Source of the DNA: Clostridiaceae bacterium
GTDB taxonomy: Bacteria; Bacillota; Clostridia; Acetivibrionales; DUMC01
Direction of reading: 5' to 3'
Assembly: GCA_012840075.1 (NCBI GenBank)
Contig: DUMC01000019.1
Location: 36,601 to 100,600 of the forward strand
DNA length: 64,000 nucleotides
In this document: positions 18,372-28,012 of the stretch, in pieces
Numbering within the stretch: the first letter of the stretch is position 1
Layout: the number at the start of each line of letters is the position of its first letter
Program-made: the position numbers and the translations under genes
Notes under the pieces: generated by a model
The model's database searches: none
Told to the model about the DNA's origin: nothing
Seen by the model: only the letters and a program-made list of their open reading frames with translations

Positions 18372-18670
18372 TTCAAATCCACAATCGTTTCAATATCAAT
18401 TTTATTTTCGTAAACAATAACTTTTTTACATAAGTCCGGATGATGTGCTTCTACTCTTGTGCACTTTCCTAGGTTTAATCATCACGAGCCAGATTTTAAC
18501 TGTAATATTGATCCATACCTCCCAAAACAGATTCTAAAATGATTGATTCCGAGCTATCATCAAGGTTTTCAAGAACAGATACAAACCGGACATTAATCTT
18601 TTTCATAATATCGACGTGCAGCTTCTATAAAAACATTGGCATCTGGGACAAATATAGGATTATTGTTCAT
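18372..18670 (-). pseudogene. Remnant of a PIN-like DUF4411 gene
   Basis: On the minus strand an ATG at 18670 begins PIFVPDANVFIEAARRYY, a strong match to the start of DUF4411 PIN-like proteins, with the first acidic residue of the PIN site (D). The frame closes after about 20 codons. Further coding-like sequence continues in another frame (for example EAHHPDLCKKVIVYENKID) up to the tmRNA 3' end. The gene is clearly broken. DUF4411 proteins usually follow an ImmA/IrrE peptidase gene, and such a remnant lies just upstream. Confidence 0.6.
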
Positions 18671-18706
18671 AACAACTTCTCCAATCTTATAGCTTCAGCA
18701 TACCGC

Positions 18707-19061
18707 TCAAAGGTGCTGCCATGAAGTCCTGTGAGTTGCAAGAAAGTCATTATAAAACTCTATAAATTTATCTTTTGTGATGTACCCTAAGTCGAGAGCT
18801 CTACGAGCAACAACTAGCTCACTTACCTTGAATCGGCGCGCTAAAGTCTGATAAGGTTCAGGATCACGGGAAGCTTCAGGCCAAGTTTCCTGAAATTCAT
18901 CCTTTGGCACTAAAAATTCTGCAGCTACTTTATTGCAAATTTGCTCAGTTTTATCATCAGCAGGTTAAAGCTAATGTTTTTTTTATTTTTTGAGCAACAA
19001 GAATAGGGTCATCTGTTAATTTTGCAGAATTTACATAAAGAAGCGTATTGCAAAGGTTTTC
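18707..19061 (-). pseudogene. Remnant of an ImmA/IrrE-type metallopeptidase gene
   Basis: An open stretch (stop at 18707) encodes EQICNKVAAEFLVPKDEF then LARRFKVSELVVARRALDLG, the typical C-terminal half of ImmA/IrrE (COG2856) proteins. An in-frame TAA at 18965-18967 cuts it off, and the zinc-binding HExxH part is absent. Sequence further upstream (LTDDPILVAQKIKKTL, in another frame) resembles the region before the catalytic domain in XRE-linked members. It reads as a deleted and decayed partner of the PIN-like gene. Confidence 0.6.
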
Positions 19062-19303
19062 TAATTTTCAAAATTTGTTGTATATGTCCTAAAATTTCTT
19101 TTTGCTATCTGTAATAAAGCTGTGTTCAATTTCCCATAGCTCGTGGTACCTCTCTTAGCAACCTCATGATCCGATATGTCTAATTTGCTTGTTATAAGCA
19201 CATAGTAGCCATCGTACTTTTTATCTTCCGCAATTTTATCTAAATCCAAATAGGGAATATATTTCGTATTTATACATTCTCCGGTTTTTATTATACAGAG
19301 CAA
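19061..19303 (-). pseudogene. Fragment of an IS1634/IS4-like transposase
   Basis: The open frame contains KKYDGYYVLITSKLDISDHEV, matching the DDE transposase segment that usually reads YDGYYxIVTSE. A +1 frame change then gives YHELWEIEHSFIT, the family's YRGLWEIEESF motif with its catalytic Glu. So this is a frameshifted 3' fragment of an insertion-sequence transposase. No terminal inverted repeats were found. Confidence 0.65.
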
Positions 19304-19661
19304 TAAATAGTTAAGTTGATGAAATAGCTACTTCACGGTTTATTCATAAATTTAAAAAAACTTTCATATAAATCATAATAAATGTAGAATTTGCACTTTT
19401 ACCATAGAAAATCTAAATGCTAACAAACACAAGGAAAAACCTAAGTATCAAAAAACATCGGGAAAAACTTAAGTATTAAGAAACACTTCTTTTTTCAAAC
19501 AGGAATTTAAGTTATAAGAAAATTATGATAATGATTTTACCCGGCGGTTGATTACAGGCACGGATAAATTTTAAAGTAGAGTTTGTTCGCTTTTACGTTA
19601 TATTTTAAGATATTTCATGTTTTACCATAAGATGAAAACTACGAAAGGATGATTATAAATA
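19304..19661. other. Spacer upstream of the exopolysaccharide locus
   Basis: No gene seen. It contains a loose two- to three-fold repeat of about 28 nt (words CGGGAAAAACTTAAGTAT) around 19426-19490. The promoter of the polysaccharide genes presumably lies here but no clear box pair was identified. Confidence 0.4.
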
Positions 19662-21302
19662 ATGATATCAACAGGAACGCTTAATCTTGTTAAAAAACTT
19701 CTAAAAATATTTTTTTTCATAGCATTGGGCTTTTCAATTTACTATTTTGCAAGATGTGCGTACATTAGGTTTTATACGTATACCGTTAATATTTCACTTA
19801 TTTATCCCGGTATGGAAAAAGGGCAATATCCAAACGGGGAAAGGTTTATGATGTACGACTTAATTGACGTAAAACGCGTTCAGGAAGCACTAGATGTTAT
19901 GAAAGAAAAGGGGTTGTATAATGATATCTCAATTTACGACGTGTTAAGACAACTGAGCGTAGATGAATATTTGGCAGCATCTGTGCATGAAAGAGTAAAT
20001 TCCGAACGTAAAGCTAATGAAGACTTTTCCTATTATAGCAGTGAATATATCTTATCTTTCACTCAGCCCAACACATTTAAGCCGGAAGGATTCCTTGATT
20101 TATTCAAATTATTCTATAAAAAATTATTCCCTGGTAATTATTCGAAAGATTTTGTCAGGGAATTAGTTAATGCAAACTTGCGGCATATTATGTATACCAA
20201 AACCGAAAATGAAATAGGTTTCTTAAATCTTGCAAGACCTGACATCAATCCGGACAACGATTATTCCGATATTATAAATCATTACTATAGAAGTATAGGA
20301 GCTATAATCACCTATTTATATGAAAAGGAAGCAGAAGGTAAGGCTTACACTTCACTAAAAACAGAACAGTCATTTAAAAAATTAATCGTATCATATCAAG
20401 ACTTAATGGATACTGATGTGGCTAGTTTATTCAGTTATGTAAGAACTAATTATTTAACTAATCAGTTATGGCAATATGAAAATAGAAGTAAGATTGCTTT
20501 GGATTGGCTGTATCAGGATATTTGCAAAAGTATAGATGAAAGTACCATAGCGAAAGATGCTATGGATATTTATGATCACACATTTACCCAGCATACTATG
20601 GTCGTGGCCCAAAACGCGCAAAATGGGTTTTATCAGGCTCATCCCAAAACAGGATTTGATATCATCACACAGCAAGCTTTGGAAGCTTCCGTAAGGGCAG
20701 CAGAGAAACAGGAGAATTATAATAAACTTTTAAATGAGATTTCTCAATATACGAATGCTTACCATAACAATCCTCAGTATTCCGAGTTATTATCAATAGC
20801 AGATATGATGATTTCAAAAATTGAACAGAGATTAAATGAGCTTAACAATGTAACAGTAAAAACTCTGGAAGAATATTTACTCGATGTAAATAATGGTTAC
20901 ATAAAAGTAACAGAGTGGAAAAGGCCGTTTACATATTTTGAAGATGGAAAAAAAGCGGTAATCATGCTTAGTTTAGCATTCTTTGTCGTACTTGAAAGTT
21001 ATCTTATAAGTAAATGTGTAAGAAATCCGAGGAGAGCAAGGAGGCAAAGGAAGTCAGAAAATATAGCGGTAGATTCAAAGGTTGAAGAAGTTAAATTAAA
21101 TACAAAAGTTGAAGATGCTAAATATGATGCAAAAGTTGAAGAGGTTAAATATGATACAAAAGCTGAAAAAGTTAAATATGGTACAAGGGCTGAAGAAGTT
21201 AAATCTGATACTAAGGTTGAAAAAGCTGAATATGATGCAAAGATTAAAGATGTTAAAGAAGTTAAATATGAAAAACGACCTATTGAAAGCGTAGCAATAT
21301 AA
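19662..21302 (+). CDS. Wzz-like polysaccharide co-polymerase with a 9-residue repeat tail
   Basis: Two transmembrane helices (about residues 13-30 and 429-447) flank a large, mostly helical extracytoplasmic domain, the layout of polysaccharide chain-length regulators. The post-helix segment GQYPNGERFMMYDLIDVKRV resembles the second Wzz-like protein next door (APNGEKLNPYEIMDPAVI), so the two are paralogues. The cytoplasmic tail (about 466-546) consists of six or more units like KVEEVKYDT. No tyrosine-kinase domain follows. ATG at 19662 follows GAAAGGATGATTATAAATA. Function is inferred from topology and neighbours. Confidence 0.6.
   Translation: MISTGTLNLVKKLLKIFFFIALGFSIYYFARCAYIRFYTYTVNISLIYPGMEKGQYPNGERFMMYDLIDVKRVQEALDVMKEKGLYNDISIYDVLRQLSVDEYLAASVHERVNSERKANEDFSYYSSEYILSFTQPNTFKPEGFLDLFKLFYKKLFPGNYSKDFVRELVNANLRHIMYTKTENEIGFLNLARPDINPDNDYSDIINHYYRSIGAIITYLYEKEAEGKAYTSLKTEQSFKKLIVSYQDLMDTDVASLFSYVRTNYLTNQLWQYENRSKIALDWLYQDICKSIDESTIAKDAMDIYDHTFTQHTMVVAQNAQNGFYQAHPKTGFDIITQQALEASVRAAEKQENYNKLLNEISQYTNAYHNNPQYSELLSIADMMISKIEQRLNELNNVTVKTLEEYLLDVNNGYIKVTEWKRPFTYFEDGKKAVIMLSLAFFVVLESYLISKCVRNPRRARRQRKSENIAVDSKVEEVKLNTKVEDAKYDAKVEEVKYDTKAEKVKYGTRAEEVKSDTKVEKAEYDAKIKDVKEVKYEKRPIESVAI
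21060..21270 (+). repeat. 27-nt coding tandem repeat
   Basis: In-frame units of 27 nt (GTTGAAGAAGTTAAATATGA-like) encode the K-V-E-E-V-K-Y-D-T repeats at the end of the first Wzz-like protein. Confidence 0.8.
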
Positions 21303-21413
21303 AAGAATTGAAAATTTTAAGTGAAATAAAAATGAACTTTAAGATATATTGTGAATTCAGAGTATATATTATGAACTCAGGATGTATATTGTGAACGATT
21401 TGGAGTTAGAAGT

Positions 21414-22841
21414 ATGGATAAGATAAGTATATTAGAGGTTTTTTCAATAATAATAAGGAAGATATATGCTATTATGGCATGGACTTTCATTATTGCCGTA
21501 CTTTCTTCGGTGGCTGCTTGTTTGCTACAAACCTACACTGCAAGTGTTACAATTCAATATATGCATAGTAAAGCTGAGGAAGGGATGGCACCAAACGGAG
21601 AGAAGCTGAATCCATACGAGATCATGGATCCTGCAGTAATATCCAGTGCTTTATTAAATATGGAAGCAATAAATCCTGAAGCAGCAAATATGACCGTAGA
21701 GGAAATCAGAAATAAGTTGTCGATAACAAAAATTATTGATATGTCAACACAGGAGATTATAAAGGCATCTATGGAAAAAGGTGTGAACTATGAATACCAT
21801 CCCACCGAATATACCATAAAGTATGTCTATGATAGAAAATATGGACCTCAATTCGGAAAGAGGTTATTGTACAACATTTTAAAAGCATATGATTCTAATT
21901 TCATTGAAAAATATTATAAAAAGAATAATACTGTAAATTTTCTAAGCGGCCTGAATATAGAAGATAATGATTACATAGACATATATAATCAGCTAAAAAG
22001 GAATTTGGATGCAACTATTGCTGAAATTGGCTATCTTGCGGAAAGTGATCCGGATTATCGTTCTTCACGAACGGGAATGAGTTTTCAGGATCTGAAGAAT
22101 CTTTATGCTGCATTGCAAAGCAATGAGTATAACAAATATTACGCAAATATTATAGCTGGACGATTAACAAAAGATAAGGAAAAGTTTATTGCTACTTACA
22201 AGAGTAAAGTTGAGAAAACAATCCTCCTTATGAATATATCTGAAAAAGAATCATTGTTATCAAAAGAAACCTTACAGCTCTTTTATAATAGGTATAAATC
22301 TGCGTTGAATTATGATATAGAAAACAAAAATTCTCAGATAGAAAAGCCACGAAGCAGCCAGTCTGCTGACGGGGAAAAAGTGGTAGACGGTCAGGATTTG
22401 TCTTCGTTGATGAATACTTATGACGAACTGATGTTAAGATACGTGAATTCAGGTGTTACAGCTTCTTCTTATAAGCATGATATTGAGTATTATAACAAGC
22501 TAATTGATGACTTCTCAAATGATACGATTCCTGAAGAACAGAAGAAATTTTTATTGGCAGAAAATGAAAAATTGCTGAGTATAATAAATGAAAAATTAAC
22601 TTTATATGAAAAATTAACTAAAGATACAATAGAAGAGTATTATAATCGGCTGGTAGCATCCCATATAAAGCAAATCCATTCAGTAGAGGTTAATGAAAAT
22701 ATTTCTGTAAAGGTTGTTATAGTAACAGGGGCGGTTTTAGGCTTTTTATTTGCTTCTGTTGCCTATATTTGGAGCGATATATTTAAGCAATATAAACGCA
22801 GTATGGAGAAGGGAGACAAGGAGCAAAGTGGAAAAAGGTGA
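21414..22841 (+). CDS. Wzz-like polysaccharide co-polymerase
   Basis: 475-residue inner-membrane protein with helices at about residues 17-37 and 436-456 and a long helical external domain between. It starts MDKISILEVFSIIIRKIY, similar to bacterial Wzz/CapA-type proteins. It shares the post-helix PNGEK-type motif with the preceding gene, and together they may set chain length of the polymer. The gene overlaps the following glycosyltransferase by 14 bp, so these are one operon. No kinase motif is present. Confidence 0.65.
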   Translation: MDKISILEVFSIIIRKIYAIMAWTFIIAVLSSVAACLLQTYTASVTIQYMHSKAEEGMAPNGEKLNPYEIMDPAVISSALLNMEAINPEAANMTVEEIRNKLSITKIIDMSTQEIIKASMEKGVNYEYHPTEYTIKYVYDRKYGPQFGKRLLYNILKAYDSNFIEKYYKKNNTVNFLSGLNIEDNDYIDIYNQLKRNLDATIAEIGYLAESDPDYRSSRTGMSFQDLKNLYAALQSNEYNKYYANIIAGRLTKDKEKFIATYKSKVEKTILLMNISEKESLLSKETLQLFYNRYKSALNYDIENKNSQIEKPRSSQSADGEKVVDGQDLSSLMNTYDELMLRYVNSGVTASSYKHDIEYYNKLIDDFSNDTIPEEQKKFLLAENEKLLSIINEKLTLYEKLTKDTIEEYYNRLVASHIKQIHSVEVNENISVKVVIVTGAVLGFLFASVAYIWSDIFKQYKRSMEKGDKEQSGKR

Positions 22842-24057
22842 ATATCAAGCGAAGAAGAAAGTACTGATTGTTTATACGGAAATGATACTAGGGGGGGCAA
22901 CGAACTCTTTAATATCCATGTTGAATTCTTTTGATTATTCAAAATATGATGTTGAATTATTATTGTATGAAAACAAAGGAATCCTGCAGGATAAGATACC
23001 TACCGGTGTTACGATTTTGGAACAAGCTAAGATTTGCAGGAGTATATTTTCAGATATTGCAAAAAAGCTCTTGTCTCCATTTTACATATACTCTGTATTA
23101 AAAAGTTTTTACTACAAAATTAAAACAAAGAACAAACTTGTTCGAATACAGATTATGTCCGCAGCAGGCGCAAGCCTAAGCCGCAGGTTGGAGAAAGAAT
23201 ATGATATTGCCATATCATATCTTGAATTTTGGCCTTTGAACTATACTGCACACTTTGTGAAAGCAAAACACAAGATAGCCTGGATTCATATTGATTATTT
23301 ACAGAGCGGTTTACTAGTAAGACTGGATGAGCCGGCATTTAGCAAAATTCATCGTATTGTTTTTGTTTCCCGGCAGTGTTTGAATAATTTCGCAAGGCTT
23401 TGCCCGAAATACGCCCGGAAGGCTGTTTATATAGAAAATATTATGCTTCAGGAACAGATTCAAATGGCAGCAAAACATAACGGATTACTGCTACCGCCAA
23501 GAAATGAAAATGTAATGCGATTGGTAAGTACATGCAGAATTTCATTTTCCCAAAAGGGATTAGATAGGGGAGTTAAGGCTTTTGGAGTTTTGCGTGATAA
23601 GGGATTGATAAATAACGTGGAATGGTACATTATCGGGGATGGCGAAGATATGCCGGTATTGAGAAAAATGATTGAGGATGAAAAACTTGAAAAGCATATT
23701 ATATTGCTTGGCAGCAAAGTTAATCCTTTAGGTTATGTGAGCGAATGTGATTTTTTCTTTCTTCCGTCTTTATACGAAGGAAAGCCTCTGGCAGTTACCG
23801 AAGCGCTTATGCTTGGATTGCCGGCTCTTGTAACAAACTATGCTTCCGCATCGGAACAAATAGAAAATTATGTTGACGGACTAATTGTTGAAAATAGCGT
23901 GCAAGGGATTATCGAGGGACTTGAAATTCTTATTAATAATCCCGGGTTGCGTGAACAAATGAAGAAGGCTGTTGCATCAAAGGATTACAGCAATGTAGAG
24001 GCTGTAAAACAGTTAGAAAAGGTGTTGGAGGAGCTAGTACCGGAGGAATTACAATGA
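22828..24057 (+). CDS. GT4-type glycosyltransferase
   Basis: Retaining, GT-B-fold sugar transferase. The N-terminal half begins VLIVYTEMILGGATNSLISM. The C-terminal half has GLDRGVKAFGVL, IIGDGEDM and the nucleotide-sugar-binding E-x7-E in EGKPLAVTE (about residues 312-320). Start is GTG at 22828 (409 residues), chosen because AAGGAG lies 5 bases upstream; longer in-frame starts would lie deep in the previous gene. It overlaps the next gene by 4 bp. Donor and acceptor sugars are unknown. Confidence 0.85.
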   Translation: MEKGEYQAKKKVLIVYTEMILGGATNSLISMLNSFDYSKYDVELLLYENKGILQDKIPTGVTILEQAKICRSIFSDIAKKLLSPFYIYSVLKSFYYKIKTKNKLVRIQIMSAAGASLSRRLEKEYDIAISYLEFWPLNYTAHFVKAKHKIAWIHIDYLQSGLLVRLDEPAFSKIHRIVFVSRQCLNNFARLCPKYARKAVYIENIMLQEQIQMAAKHNGLLLPPRNENVMRLVSTCRISFSQKGLDRGVKAFGVLRDKGLINNVEWYIIGDGEDMPVLRKMIEDEKLEKHIILLGSKVNPLGYVSECDFFFLPSLYEGKPLAVTEALMLGLPALVTNYASASEQIENYVDGLIVENSVQGIIEGLEILINNPGLREQMKKAVASKDYSNVEAVKQLEKVLEELVPEELQ

Positions 24058-25647
24058 ACGTGCTGTTTTTGGGTGGGATATTTAATAGAGCAAAGGAGAA
24101 AGAAATTTTAAAAAAATCAAAGAAGTTTATGAATGTAGCTGCAAATGCTCATCAATGGCATATTTTGAATGGGATTAAAAACAGGAAGGATATTAATTTG
24201 TCAGTTTTGAATACGGTATTTGTGGGCACTTATCCCCGGGAATACACGGATATTTATATCCCAGGGGGCGAATGGAATGAACCGGGACTTAGCGTCCGGG
24301 AAATAGGATATATAAATCTTTTCGGGGTTAGGTCCGTAATTAAAGCATTTAGTTTGTATTTCAGAATAAAAGAGTGGTGTAAAGCGCATTGCAAAGGGAT
24401 AGATAATGCGGACATTTCATATAAATCACCCTGCGAGTTCAATCCTTGCAAGGCAAGTCCCGAACCGAGTGAAAAGGAGAAAAATATAATTCTGATTTAC
24501 TCCATGAATACACCTTTTTTGATTGCATCATATTTTGCAAAGAAAAGGTTTAAGAATATAAAGCTTTGTTTGTATGTGCCGGACCTGCCTTATTTTTTTT
24601 ACATTTGATGCGGGCAGAGGTGTTGTTTACAGATGGTTGAAAAAACTTGATTGGATGATCATGAAGAAAACCTTGGGTGCAATAGACGGTTTTGTGCTTA
24701 TTACAAAGCAGATGAATGAAATTATAAATAAAAGCGGAAAACCATTTGTTGTAATAGAAGGAATTATATCAAAAGAAGAGTATGAGGGTAAGAGAGTAAT
24801 AAGAGGCGATATAAAACCGGAGGGTAAGAGAATAGCAAGAGACGAGACAACACTCGAGAGTAATAGAGTAGCAAGGGACAATACAACAATTGAAGTCAAT
24901 ACAGAAGCAATAGATAACACAACAATCGAAGACAAAATAGAAACAAAAGATTACACAACGATAGAAAATAAGGAAGAAAAGATAGTAACAACGGATAACG
25001 CGGTGAACGTGGTGACCGAGAACGAAGGTGGAGCAAAAACTGATATACCTATTGAGAATGATGATATATCTATTGAGCGTGATGATATATCTATTGAGAA
25101 TGATAAACCGATGAAAACTATAGTTTATACGGGGAAAACCAATAAAGAGTTCGGCATTTTGGAACTTATAGAAGCATTTTTACTGTTAAATGATGCTGAT
25201 GCACATCTGCATATTTATGGAGGAGGAAATGCTGATAAAGAAATAAAGCAATTTGCAAAAGAAAATAAAAAGATCAAGTTTTTTGGAACCGTTGACAGAG
25301 AAACGGTACTCGCCAGGCAAAGAGAAGCTTTTGTTTTGGTAAATCCACGCAGTTATAAAAATGAATTTACAAAATACTCTTTCCCTTCAAAAACACTTGA
25401 ATATCTATTGGCGGCACGACCGGTAGTAATGCATAAGCTTGAGGGAATTCCGGATGATTACAATGATTTTTTATTTTATTTTGATTCAGATAATCCTGGC
25501 GACATGGCAAAAAAACTGCAGGAAATTCTTACAATGGATGCCGATTTTTTGGAGAAAATAGGAAAGACAGGCTGTCAATATGTTTTGGAGCACAAAAATG
25601 AAGAAAAACAGGGGCAAGTATTAATTGATTTACTAAATCGTATTTAA
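24054..25647 (+). pseudogene. Glycosyltransferase split by a frameshift at an 8-T run
   Basis: Two overlapping frames together make one GT-B glycosyltransferase. The first (24054-24608) ends just after LYVPDLPYFF. The second continues TFDAGRGVVYRWLKKLDW and KTLGAIDGFVLITKQM. They meet at eight Ts at 24593-24600; seven Ts would join the frames. The second part also has an Asp/Thr/Asn-rich insertion of about 110 residues (24790-25110) before KTIVYTGKTNKEFGI. It follows the GT4 gene with a 4-bp overlap. It could be a true inactivation, a phase-variable switch or a base-calling error. Confidence 0.75.
24790..25110 (+). repeat. 36-nt coding repeat inserted in the glycosyltransferase
   Basis: Degenerate units of 12 residues (R-V-A-R-D-N-T-T-I-E-x-N type), about five copies, followed by shorter N-D-D-I-S-I-E units. 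They separate the two halves of the transferase fold. Confidence 0.7.
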
Positions 25648-25660
25648 CTTAGCAGGCAAC

Positions 25661-25715
25661 AAGTATCAAGCAAGTATCAGGCAAGTATCAGGTAAGTATT
25701 AGGTAAGTATCAAGA
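25661..25715 (+). repeat. Five 11-nt tandem repeats
   Basis: AAGTATCAGGC-type units at 25661, 25672, 25683, 25694 and 25705, just after the glycosyltransferase stop. Confidence 0.8.
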
Positions 25716-25823
25716 GGGCATGAAGTCTCTTCAAGAAATTAAGGCAATTAGGAAAAAGATATCTAATTAATTAAAGAAAAGATATTTGAATATGCAGATG
25801 ATTTAAACTTTGAGGTGATTTCT

Positions 25824-27638
25824 TTGAAGTTATTTACATTAGTAACCTGCACATATAATAATGCAAAGATACTTGGAGCAGCACTTGACCATATGCTTTC
25901 TCTTGATAAGTTTTCAGACTATGTGGAAAAAATTATTGTAATTGATAATGCATCCACTGACAATACGGCTGATTTGGTTGAGCGTTATATGAATAAGTTT
26001 CCCAATATCATTTCATATATTTTTGAGCCAAACCCCGGAGTAGCATATGCTCGTAAGCATACAGCGAAGGTAGAAACTCCCTGGCTGATATTTGTAGATG
26101 ATGATAATTTGCTAAATCACGATTACCTAACTGTCATGGCAGATATAATTGAAAATAATCCTAATGTAGGAGTTATAAATAGTGCGAGCATTGCTTTTCC
26201 TATTATTTCATCATCTAGCACATATGTTATTTCGTCAGATAATACAGATGATTATGAAAACGCAGGCGTTGGTGCATCTATTACTGCACCTGCATTTATT
26301 AAAACCTCTTCAATCAACCGATCGGCTGCAAATAAGACTTGGTCTATAGAAGATAGGCATTTTTTAGTAAACAGCATAGTAAGTAGGGATTTCAATATCG
26401 AACAGAAAACAAAATTAGAAGCAGTATTGCCTGCTCTTGCCTGCACCCATTCATCCCTTGAGTCATATTTATCAGGCTGCAAATCCCAGGCAGAATCATA
26501 TTTTGGAGCTGCAGTGGTTTTACGTACCCATCCTGTAAAAAAGCTGGCTGAGAGGGGGTGGACAAGAAATGAGGGAAGAAAAGGAGGAAAGCTGACTTCC
26601 GGTGAAGACGGGGAGATTATTTTAAGTGTTATTAATGAAGGATATGACTATTATTTTACCGACAAAACTTACTTTTTGCATGCTATACCACCGGAAAGGC
26701 TTGAAGACTCTTATTTGAAGAAGTTGTTTTCAGGCATCGGTCATGGGATGTATTTGTGTGATAAACAATATAAAGGGGATTTGAAAACTATACTCTATGC
26801 TTTAAAAAATTGCCTGAAGATAATTTACAAAAGTATAATACAGCTATTTCCATTAGAAGCATCGAAAAAACTCCGATTGTACTACAAATCCTTTACCTGG
26901 AAAGCGTATATAAAATGTGCTCTTGGCAGATCGAGTGAATGGCTATCCGCCATGGATGTCTGGTCGTATGCAAATGCATCAACAAATATCGGTATGAGAT
27001 TTATATCAGATAGTAAAAATGCGGAGGATAAAATATTATATCTGAAGGTAAAAAGAATAATGGACATTGTATTTGCGTGTGTGGGACTTATCGTTTGTGC
27101 TCCCCTTTTTCTTATAATTGCCCTTGCAATTTATATAGCTGACGGAAAGCAAGTTATCTATAAGCAAACCCGTGTAGGAAAGTATGGAAGGAACTTTACA
27201 ATTTATAAATTCCGTACCATGAAGATAAATGCCGATATGCTTCATTTATATTTTACTCCTGAAGAGTATGAGAACTTCAAAAAAAAATATAAGTTGGAAA
27301 ATGACAGGAGAGTTACAAAAATTGGCAAGTTTTTAAGAAAATATAGCCTTGATGAGCTGCCTCAACTAATCAATATCATTAAAGGTGATATGTCCTTTGT
27401 AGGACCACGCCCGGTTTTACAGGAAGAAACCGAATTATACGGTGATAAGAGAGATTTGTTATTAAGTGTTCGTCCAGGGTTAACAGGATACTGGCAAACA
27501 AATGGAAGAAGTAATACAACATATCATGAGAGAATGGAGATGGAACTTTATTACTGTGAAAATTTCAATTTTATGCTGGATTTAAAAATAATGCTTAAAA
27601 CCATTTTTCAGGTTCTAAGCGGTAAAGGTGCAAGATAA
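25824..27638 (+). CDS. GT2 glycosyltransferase fused to an initiating sugar-phosphate transferase
   Basis: Two enzymes in one chain. Residues 1-300 are a GT2 (GT-A) transferase: LVTCTYNN at the start and the DxD-type IFVDDDNLL near 92-100. From about 405 on it is a bacterial sugar transferase (WcaJ/CpsE type) with one long hydrophobic helix, then KFRTMKINAD, DELPQLINIIKGDMSFVGPRP and GLTGYWQTNGRS. That domain loads the first sugar phosphate on undecaprenyl phosphate. TTG at 25824 is favoured because GAGGTGAT sits 6 bases upstream; GTG at 25815 would fall inside that site. Such fusions are uncommon. Confidence 0.85.
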   Translation: MKLFTLVTCTYNNAKILGAALDHMLSLDKFSDYVEKIIVIDNASTDNTADLVERYMNKFPNIISYIFEPNPGVAYARKHTAKVETPWLIFVDDDNLLNHDYLTVMADIIENNPNVGVINSASIAFPIISSSSTYVISSDNTDDYENAGVGASITAPAFIKTSSINRSAANKTWSIEDRHFLVNSIVSRDFNIEQKTKLEAVLPALACTHSSLESYLSGCKSQAESYFGAAVVLRTHPVKKLAERGWTRNEGRKGGKLTSGEDGEIILSVINEGYDYYFTDKTYFLHAIPPERLEDSYLKKLFSGIGHGMYLCDKQYKGDLKTILYALKNCLKIIYKSIIQLFPLEASKKLRLYYKSFTWKAYIKCALGRSSEWLSAMDVWSYANASTNIGMRFISDSKNAEDKILYLKVKRIMDIVFACVGLIVCAPLFLIIALAIYIADGKQVIYKQTRVGKYGRNFTIYKFRTMKINADMLHLYFTPEEYENFKKKYKLENDRRVTKIGKFLRKYSLDELPQLINIIKGDMSFVGPRPVLQEETELYGDKRDLLLSVRPGLTGYWQTNGRSNTTYHERMEMELYYCENFNFMLDLKIMLKTIFQVLSGKGAR

Positions 27639-28012
27639 AAAGCATTTAAGACACAAGAAAAAGTATTTAAGACGCTAATAAATAATAAGTATTTGTTGAA
27701 AAGTTGAAAAGAATCTTATGACCGATGGGTGATGATTAAGAAGGTTATAAAACCATACTATCAAGAATGATATATAACTACAAGAATATTATAAAGCCAT
27801 ATTATCAAGAATGACATATGACCACAAAAATGTTATAAAACCAATATTGCCAAGAATGATATATAACCACGCTATAGTGTTATAAATCCATACCATTGAG
27901 AATATTATGGAAAGTATAAAGTGTATTATTTGGAAAAACAAGGAATATATAATAACAAAAACTTGCAATAAATTATCAATATATTATATGGAAAAGCCAG
28001 GAGTGAACTGTT
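27639..28012 (+). repeat. Spacer with four tandem units of about 44 nt
   Basis: Units begin TTATAAAACCATA at 27745, 27789, 27833 and 27880 and share the word CAAGAATGATATATAACCAC. No gene seen. The array lies between the fusion enzyme and the broken capE. Confidence 0.75.

Noticed and set aside
18539..18724. Plus-strand open frame behind the tmRNA
   Set aside because: It is the reverse of the PIN-like remnant and has no coding features.
18372..19661. A direct repeat of the tmRNA 3' end as a far attachment site
   Set aside because: No second copy of the CTCCCCTCGCCTCCACCA end was found in the following 1.3 kb.
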